A stretch of 64,000 nt of DNA from Alnus glutinosa (taxonomy: Eukaryota > Streptophyta > Magnoliopsida > Fagales > Betulaceae), in contig NC_084886.1 in the NCBI RefSeq assembly GCF_958979055.1, positions 5,289,001 through 5,353,000 on the forward strand, written 5' to 3'. The position numbers were made by a program, and so were the translations under genes. Shown one piece after another: positions 57,857 through 64,000 of this stretch. Every line of letters begins with the position of its first letter. The first letter of the stretch is position 1. The notes under the pieces were generated by a model. That model was not told the DNA's origin. It worked only from the letters and a program-made list of their open reading frames with translations, and did not search any database.

Positions 57857-59986
57857 ATGGACGATTCAACTAGTGCTACTGTTGGACCTATTGGTTCTAG
57901 TTCTGCTTCATCTAGGCCAAGTCTTTTGGATACCAATATGGGTTCTAGTTCTTCAACTATGGGCCCTCAAAATCCTAGTGCAGCTCTCCCACCAAAACCT
58001 AAAAAAAATGAGCAAACATCATCGGTTTGGGAACATTTTACCAAGTTAGAGTCGACTGACCCCGATGATCATAAATCACAGTGCATTTATTGTAAGAGAG
58101 AGTTTAATTGTCACCCTAGAACCCATGGTACTTCATCTATGCTACAACATATAAGGAAAAGCTGTAAAAAATTTCCTGATAGGTTTGATAAGACACAATC
58201 GAAGTTGAGCTTTGAGGCTAAGAGGGAAGGACATGCGGCAATGGGTGAAGGATCTAGTGGTAACCTTGTGCTTGCTAAGTTTAATGCTTCAAAAATAAGG
58301 GCAGCACTTTCTAGGATGATCATAGTGGATGAGTTGCCATTTAGATTTGTGGAAGGTGAAGGGTTTAAGGACTTTATGAGAACAGTTGAACCTAGGTTTT
58401 CAATTCCTTCCCGTTTTACTATGATGAGGGATTGTTTTAAGTTCTTTATGTCTGAGAAAGAAAAGTTGAGGGGAATGTTCTTGACATCTGGTGTTCGGGT
58501 TTGTCTTACCACTGATTGTTGGACTTCAATACAGAACCTTAATTACATGTGTATTACTGGTCATTTTATTGATAATGAATGGAACTTACACAAAAGAATT
58601 TTAAACTTTTGTTTAATTCCTAATCACAAAGGTGAGACCATTGGGGGAAAGATTGAGTCGTGTATGCATGAATGGGGCATTGGTAGCATTTTCACTATCA
58701 CGGTTGATAATGCTTCTTCCAATGATGCTGCTTTGGAGTACTTGAGAAAGAGAAGTGCTCATAAGCCTAGTGCCGTATTAGAAAATCGGTTTATGCATGT
58801 GAGATGTTGTGCACACATCTTAAATCTTATTGTGACTGAGGGGTTGAAAGAGGTTGATGAATCCATTATGAGGGTTAGAAGTGCGGTTAAATATGTGAAG
58901 TCTTCTCCTGCAAGATTTGAGAGTTTTAAGATTTGTTTGGAAAGAGAAAACATTAATTTCAAGGGGTTGTTGTGTTTGGATGTTCCAACTAGATGGAACT
59001 CTACATTTAAGATGTTGGAAGGTGCAGAAAAATGTCAAAGTGCTTTTGAACTTATGGAAGAGTTGGATGGATATTATTGTCCTACGTTGTTGGATAGCAA
59101 AAACGGTTTAGGACCTCCTAATTGTGATGATTGGGCTCGTATTAGGGTTTTTCTCAAGTTCCTTGAAATTTTTTATGAAGCCACAATGCGACTTTCGGGG
59201 TCTTTGTATGTGACATGTAATATGTACATTGAAGAAGTTTCTGCCATTCAACTGCATTTACAAGAATATTGTGACAGTGATGATTATATATTGAGTTCTA
59301 TGGCGGAGAAAATGATGTTGAAGTATAAAAAGTATTGGGGGGATCTTGATAAAGTTAATGTGTTGTTGTTTGTTGCTATTATTCTCGATCCACGGACCAA
59401 GTTGGGATCATTACAATGTTGGTTCAATGATATTCTTGGTGCTGAGCAAGGCAATGATATGATATTAAAATTGAAGAACTACCTTAAGAAATTGTTTGAT
59501 CACTTCAACACTGGAGAAAACTCTCAAGGTGAACATAGTGGTGCACTTCCTCAAGGTTCCTCGGGAGAAACTAGGAAACGTGCCTATACATTGATGAATA
59601 GGTACAAAAACCTCATGACTCCTAATAGTGATGTTCAATATAAATCGGAGTTAGATCGGTATTTAATGGAGGAGAATGAAAAACCGAATGAGAACTTCGA
59701 TATTTTAATTTGGTGGAAGGTGAATTCAACCAAATTCCCAGTACTATCCCACATAGCACGTATTGTGTTGGCCATTCCTATTACTACAGTTGCTTCAGAG
59801 TCGGCATTTAGCACTGGAGGGCGTGTATTGGATCCTTTTCGAAGTTCATTGGCCCCAATAACGGTTGAAGCATTGGTGTGTACACAAAACTGGTTGAGAG
59901 CAAAACCCATCAATGGTTATGACACAGAGATGGTTGAAGATCCTGAAAGTTATAAGCTCGAGTCAGGTAATCTTTCAGGCCTTTAG
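57857..59986 (+). CDS. hAT transposase with BED zinc finger (RICESLEEPER/DAYSLEEPER type), intact
   Basis: An uninterrupted frame of 709 aa. The N-terminus is Ser-rich. The BED finger spans about residues 57-105 (VWEHFTKLESTDPDDHKSQC, IYCKREF, then MLQHIRKSC: C76, C79, H98, C103). The middle has the RNase-H-like core, with VCLTTDCWTSIQNLNYMCIT (first catalytic Asp region), VDNASSNDAAL and RCCAHILNLIVTEGL. The C-terminus has the hAT dimerisation region (IPITTVASESAFSTGGRVLD, PFRSSLAPITVEALVCTQNW). A 3' splice site just before the start (TTGTAG at 57842-57847) suggests a 5' UTR intron. An optional intron, 59967-60064, would replace the last residues and end the protein at 60108 with EINLKNINILLEEV (717 aa). 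It mobilises hAT ends by cut and paste. No lesion is visible. Confidence 0.92.
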   Translation: MDDSTSATVGPIGSSSASSRPSLLDTNMGSSSSTMGPQNPSAALPPKPKKNEQTSSVWEHFTKLESTDPDDHKSQCIYCKREFNCHPRTHGTSSMLQHIRKSCKKFPDRFDKTQSKLSFEAKREGHAAMGEGSSGNLVLAKFNASKIRAALSRMIIVDELPFRFVEGEGFKDFMRTVEPRFSIPSRFTMMRDCFKFFMSEKEKLRGMFLTSGVRVCLTTDCWTSIQNLNYMCITGHFIDNEWNLHKRILNFCLIPNHKGETIGGKIESCMHEWGIGSIFTITVDNASSNDAALEYLRKRSAHKPSAVLENRFMHVRCCAHILNLIVTEGLKEVDESIMRVRSAVKYVKSSPARFESFKICLERENINFKGLLCLDVPTRWNSTFKMLEGAEKCQSAFELMEELDGYYCPTLLDSKNGLGPPNCDDWARIRVFLKFLEIFYEATMRLSGSLYVTCNMYIEEVSAIQLHLQEYCDSDDYILSSMAEKMMLKYKKYWGDLDKVNVLLFVAIILDPRTKLGSLQCWFNDILGAEQGNDMILKLKNYLKKLFDHFNTGENSQGEHSGALPQGSSGETRKRAYTLMNRYKNLMTPNSDVQYKSELDRYLMEENEKPNENFDILIWWKVNSTKFPVLSHIARIVLAIPITTVASESAFSTGGRVLDPFRSSLAPITVEALVCTQNWLRAKPINGYDTEMVEDPESYKLESGNLSGL

Positions 59987-60293
59987 CTTTCTATTATTCA
60001 CTTCTTAATTTATTTTGCTATTTAAATATTCTAAATTTCTAATTATCGGTTCCAATCTTTGTAGAAATCAATTTGAAGAACATCAATATTTTGCTTGAGG
60101 AGGTTTAGTGAAGTGAAGAATGAAGATTCAATCCGATTGGAAGATGCTTGATGCTTTGGAACATTTAATATTTGGAACATTGAATTTCTATTCGTAATTA
60201 GCAGTTATGTGTAATATTTGTAATATTATGTTTTTGCTTTGTAACATTTAATATTTTGCTTGATGCTTGATGCTTGATGCTTTTTTCATTTTG

Positions 60294-60341
<48 letters not shown>

Positions 60342-60708
60342 ACTAAAAACTGATGACTCTTTCTTTTTATAATGGTCAAAATCATCTTCTTTTTTTTTTT
60401 TTTTTGCTTTGTAATGTTGGTTGATTGTTTTGTGCAGGATAAACATAATTTATAGTGTTATCTCAACAGTATAGACTGTATAGTGCCTGGTGTAAGTAAT
60501 AAAAACCCCTATTCAAAAAAAATAATAATAATAATAAAAACCCGCGGGGATCCCCGCCCCGCACCCCCGCCCCAAACACACCCGCCCCATGCGGGTGCAA
60601 TGTATTTTCTGCGGGGTGCGGGTTCACTTTGGGGAACCCGCACCTCTGCGGGGCGGGGTCAAAAAATCCCCATCCCCGCCCCCCCCCCCCGCCCCATGCT
60701 CAGCCCTA

Positions 60709-60716
60709 GGTGTGAG
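60709..60716. repeat. Right 8-bp target site duplication of the nested hAT
   Basis: GGTGTGAG, identical to 55785-55792. Confidence 0.9.
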
Positions 60717-61484
60717 ACCCATACATGTGAGACCGACATGCATAGAAGAGGTGTAGACTTGGTGTAAACCAAAGTGATGTAGAAATAACACATTCAATTT
60801 TTTTTAATCAACCAACTTTAGTGACAGATTAAAATGACATAATGACGCCATGTAGGATGATGTGGGAGAGAGGTGTATGAAAAATGTAGGAGAATCATTG
60901 CTCTAGAAATTTTTTTTTTCTTTCTTTTGGGAGTGGTTATGCTAGTGCTTAGCCAACTGAATATCTTATCTCTAGTCCATTAGAGATATTATTCTATAAT
61001 TATTAGGCCTAAATAAATGGTGCTGCTGATATTTTATGTATCTGCGAGTGCTCATATATATATATGTACTTATATAACCACTTGGTTATGAAATATGAGC
61101 ACTTGATTTGGGAACTTTTTAATTATGAATTTCTAGAAACTTCTCTTTTCCATAATTGGACATGAAAGGATTTCTTTGTATCTTCCGGCTTCTTTACTCT
61201 TTAACAGGTAGTTTAAACTTTTTATTGTTTTAATTTGTCCAAGTTGCTTAGAAAAAAAAAGTACAAGTTAATCTAAGTACTGATCAAGTCTTTTGTTGTT
61301 GTCCTGAAGACTTGGGATTAAATCTCGTTCACACCAAAGATGCATGATAGATTTAAGAGAAGAGAAAACTAAATCCATTGTGTAAAAAGACAAAAGAAAA
61401 AAGGTAGTGCAATTTTTTTTTTTCTAGAAATGGGTATCTTTTAATTTTATGCTTAATAATTTTATTCCTAATAGTAGGCATGCA
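60717..61484. other. MULE spacer between the nested hAT and the right TIR
   Basis: AT-rich sequence with no recognisable coding exon or captured gene. It includes a short (TA)n at about 61054-61066. Confidence 0.4.
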
Positions 61485-62634
61485 TAAAATTTTTGTTTAC
61501 TTTTTGAGTTGTGATAGGCAGATAATTTCTGTTGAAAAATCAATTGAAATGAAAGATTATCCTAATTATGTTTGTTTTTGTTTATCAAGTTACACACCCT
61601 AGAATATATTTGTTTTTGTTTATCAAGTTACACATATACCAGCTCCAAAATTCAAACTCATAAATCAAACTGCAAAACCATAGTTCACTGATCTGAAACA
61701 GAATGTAGCAGCCAAAACAAAAAAACCCCAAATCAAGTTCACATCCTATCTCACTTCACCAGTTGAGATAAATTAGAGACATTCAAAATTTCAAACATCA
61801 CATGTAATTCAAAAACAAAGAAAGCACTTACAAAAAAAAAAAAGAAAAAAAAAAAGAAAAAAAGAAAGTACCTGCCGGAGAGAAGATCTGCCGGAGACAG
61901 AGGTGGAGTGAGACGAGATCTGCCGGACGACAGAGGAGGCCGGCCGTCGAGAGAGAACAGCGAAGAGAAGGGCGACCGAATCTGGCGAAGTGGGAAGCGC
62001 CGGAGAGAGGAAAACCGCCGGAGAGAGAGAGCTGGAGAGAATCTGTCGGAGCAGGAAGCACCGGACGACGGACGACCGAATCTGGCTGAGCGGGAAGCGC
62101 CGGAGAGAGAGAGAGCTGGAGAGGATCTGCCGGAGCGGGAACGCCGGACGACGGAAGACCGAATCTGGGGGAGCGGGCGCCGGAGAGAGAGAGAGCTGGA
62201 GAGGATCTGCCGGAGCGGGAACGCCGGACGACGGAAGACCGAATCTGGGGGAGCGGGCGCCGGAGAGAGAGAGAGCTGGAGAGGATCTGCCGGAGCGGGA
62301 ACGCCGGATGACGGAAGACCGAATCTGGGGGAGCGGGCGCCGGAGAGAGGAAAAATGCCGGAGAGAGAGAGCTGGAGAGGATCTGCCGGAGCGGGAAGCG
62401 CCGGACGACGGGCGACCGCCAAGAGAGAAGCCGGCGACGGGCGATCTGTACGGAGAGAAATTTGAGAGAGAGAGGGACTGGGCAGTGGCTCTGTTGAACG
62501 AAATTTTGATTTTCCCTCTCTCGCATGTTTTCTTCTAGCCGCATGAACCAAAAAAGAAAAAAACAATAAAATATTCATGCCATGTCAGCATGTTGTGCGA
62601 GAGTTGTGAAACCTTTGTGTATAGATCATTTCTC
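61485..62634 (-). repeat. Right terminal inverted repeat of the MULE with minisatellite
   Basis: 1150 bp, inverse complement of the left repeat. The minisatellite (about 61875-62410, here as GGAGCGGGCGCCGGAGAGAG and related units) differs from the left one in unit number and order. The outer 200 bases and the inner AT-rich part are nearly identical. The outer end reads GTATAGATCATTTCTC. Confidence 0.92.
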
Positions 62635-62643
62635 TAAAGAAAG
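62635..62643. repeat. Right 9-bp target site duplication of the MULE
   Basis: TAAAGAAAG, identical to 48583-48591. Confidence 0.92.
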
Positions 62644-62846
62644 AACTGAAAGGGACCCCAGATGGCAGATTCTCATTATCAACGGCATACCCACTTTCTC
62701 TAGTCACCTTATCATGAAGATATATTTATATAAGGTAATGATATGCTTAACTCAATTCTTGGTTGCGTGCACTCATCATGACTAATAATTTACAGCCACA
62801 ATTATAGTGTAATCTTGAGATTAGTTGTCTGTAAAAAGTTTTGACT

Positions 62847-62896
<50 letters not shown>

Positions 62897-64000
62897 CTAA
62901 ATACTATATTTTTCTCTTATAATTAACTAATAATATTGATGTGGCAATAATAACTTTTAAATTAATCTCTAATGGACATGTGAACATTAATAGGTGACTA
63001 GAGAATATCTAATTGACCTACATGTCCAAATATTTAATGGACACGTGGGTTCATTATGAGCTTTCTTACAATTGTTACCTATCAATTTAGATAGCAAATT
63101 GTTGAAGATCTCAAATCAAATTTCATAGAATACTAAACCAAAAGCGTGCAACTTTTGGAATTAGGAGTCAAACCCTACAAGACATTGTAGTTTTAATTAG
63201 ATTTTTATAAGAAAATATGTAAAAGGCATATAATAGGTGAAGAAGGTCAGAAAATATCACCCAATTTTTTTTTTTTAAAAAAATAAATATATATTTTACT
63301 TTCAGGCAGTAACAATGGAAAGCCCTTTCTAGTGCAGTAAGTTAGTAGTAGATTCAAATTGTGGCCATCCTGTTCTCTTAAGAATGTGATATTTGTGCCT
63401 AGAATCTTTTTCCATTCACAAAGTGATCCACTATTTTCTTTTCTTCACATGCATCCTTTATGCTTAAAGCATTTTTGTTTGCTACCAATAAGATTGGCCA
63501 AAAGGCACATAAGTCCTGCGAGGAATTTATATTAAAAATATTTTAAAATGATCTCTAATGAGGATAAATTGAGCATGCTTATGAGATTGAATAAAACTGT
63601 AATATCTCTTCCAAAATCAACAAATATATTGGTCTATTGGTGTATAGGTTAATCTTGTTTTAAAATTTTCAACCAGAAAATATGGTCCCATGGCGCATGA
63701 TCTCCCTAGAATAAGAACAAACAGAAAGGTGATTGCGGAATCATTTTGGGTCAGAATTTCACACATATCTCAGAAGTTTCCTATATATTCATTTCCCATG
63801 CAGTTTTCAAATCAAAGAAGGAATCATTTTTTGAAATTTCTAGAAAACTCGATCACCGATTTGGTTCTCTTTTTAATCAACTTCTTTTGTTTTAAAATTC
63901 ACGAAAAACATAAAACAATAAAAGATTGCCTAGTAAACAGTTTTTCAAACTTATTTTTTCAGAAGATTATGGATGAAATAATCTCCTTATAAAGAGCATC
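62644..64000. other. Right flank of the MULE, no gene seen
   Basis: Before the MULE inserted, this DNA adjoined 48582 and so formed the distal upstream region of the PPR gene. It holds a (TA)n tract (62850-62892) and AT-rich spacer. A 100-codon frame at 63690-63992 has no recognisable domain and no splice context, and I do not accept it as a gene. Confidence 0.45.

Larger units (their letters stand above)
55793..60708 (+). mobile_element. 4.9-kb hAT transposon nested in the MULE
   Basis: Terminal inverted repeats TAGGAGTGAGCA and TGCTCAGCCCTA are bordered by identical 8-bp duplications. The subterminal regions are GC-rich (CCCGCCCCGCCCCGCAG on the left, TGCGGGGCGGGG on the right) and partly self-complementary around GCACCCATGGTGC. 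Internally there are a C/A-rich leader (56040-56310), a transposase gene (57857-60108) and two fragments of host genes in the 5' region. A T-run of about 40 lies near 60298-60339. Element and transposase look whole, so it may be young and perhaps competent. It must have inserted after the MULE body existed. Confidence 0.92.
48592..62634 (+). mobile_element. 14-kb Mutator-like transposable element (MULE) with captured gene segments
   Basis: Bounded by long terminal inverted repeats (48592-49739 and 61485-62634) beginning GAGAAATGATCTATACAC and by identical 9-bp duplications. Contents, left to right: 5' leader region (to 50433); FAR1-type transposase (50434-52721) running into VARICOSE-like exons (52823-53640); antisense U-box fragment (54014-54411); GRF zinc-finger gene (54891-55419, minus); nested hAT (55793-60708); spacer (60717-61484) with no gene seen. 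The outermost ~250 bp of the two repeats, compared by eye, differ by about one substitution and one small indel. With the perfect duplication this suggests a recent insertion, although gene conversion can also keep arms alike. The transposase has two disabling changes, so present autonomy is doubtful. Confidence 0.93.

Noticed and set aside
63690-63992. 100-codon plus-strand frame at the right edge
   Set aside because: AT-rich, no known motif and no splice or promoter support; length alone is not unusual in this composition.
1-64000. CRISPR arrays, bacterial operons or tRNA genes
   Set aside because: No regularly spaced direct repeats with unique spacers, no prokaryotic gene arrangement and no complete tRNA cloverleaf were seen; the window is plant nuclear DNA.

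Overview
This window is nuclear DNA of a flowering plant. Genes have many introns with GT/AG borders. The protein families are land-plant ones (AP2/WRI-like, WRKY group IIb, WHIRLY, SnRK1 gamma, PLS-class PPR). Intergenic DNA is AT-rich and full of small transposons and microsatellites. The proteins read like a core eudicot, probably a woody rosid; I cannot name the species from sequence alone.

Layout of host genes: an AP2 double-domain transcription factor of the WRI3/WRI4 type (648-2903, +); a DUF1664 membrane/coiled-coil protein (5690-11730, -); a protein combining a DnaJ-like zinc finger, a NUMOD3-like segment and four CCHC zinc knuckles (13733-18930, -); a plastid-type WHIRLY ssDNA-binding protein (20690-25420, +); an 11-kb gene-poor stretch with MITEs, microsatellites and a Cassandra-type LTR fossil; a WRKY72-like factor (36482-40536, +); a SnRK1 gamma (KING1-like) CBS protein (43632-46446, +); and, converging on it, an intronless PPR gene like Arabidopsis At2g02750 (46560-48413, -). 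I could join the exons of every host gene in frame by eye.

The last quarter is dominated by one very large Mutator-like element (MULE), 48592-62634 (about 14.0 kb). It has a perfect 9-bp target duplication (TAAAGAAAG) and terminal inverted repeats of about 1.15 kb that carry a GC-rich minisatellite. It landed about 170 bp upstream of the PPR start codon. Inside are a FAR1/FHY3-type MULE transposase (one frame break, one in-frame stop); downstream exons, in phase with it, encoding a domain closely resembling the C-terminus of the mRNA-decapping scaffold VARICOSE/EDC4; an antisense fragment of a U-box ubiquitin-ligase gene; and a small GRF-zinc-finger membrane protein gene.

A second DNA transposon, a 4.9-kb hAT (55793-60708, 8-bp duplication GGTGTGAG), sits inside the MULE and carries an apparently intact BED-finger transposase. 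Its 5' region contains an antisense receptor-like cytoplasmic kinase fragment and a precisely bordered neutral-ceramidase exon. The result is a nested pair of young DNA transposons carrying pieces of at least four different host genes. The putative transposase-VARICOSE fusion is the most unusual object in the window.
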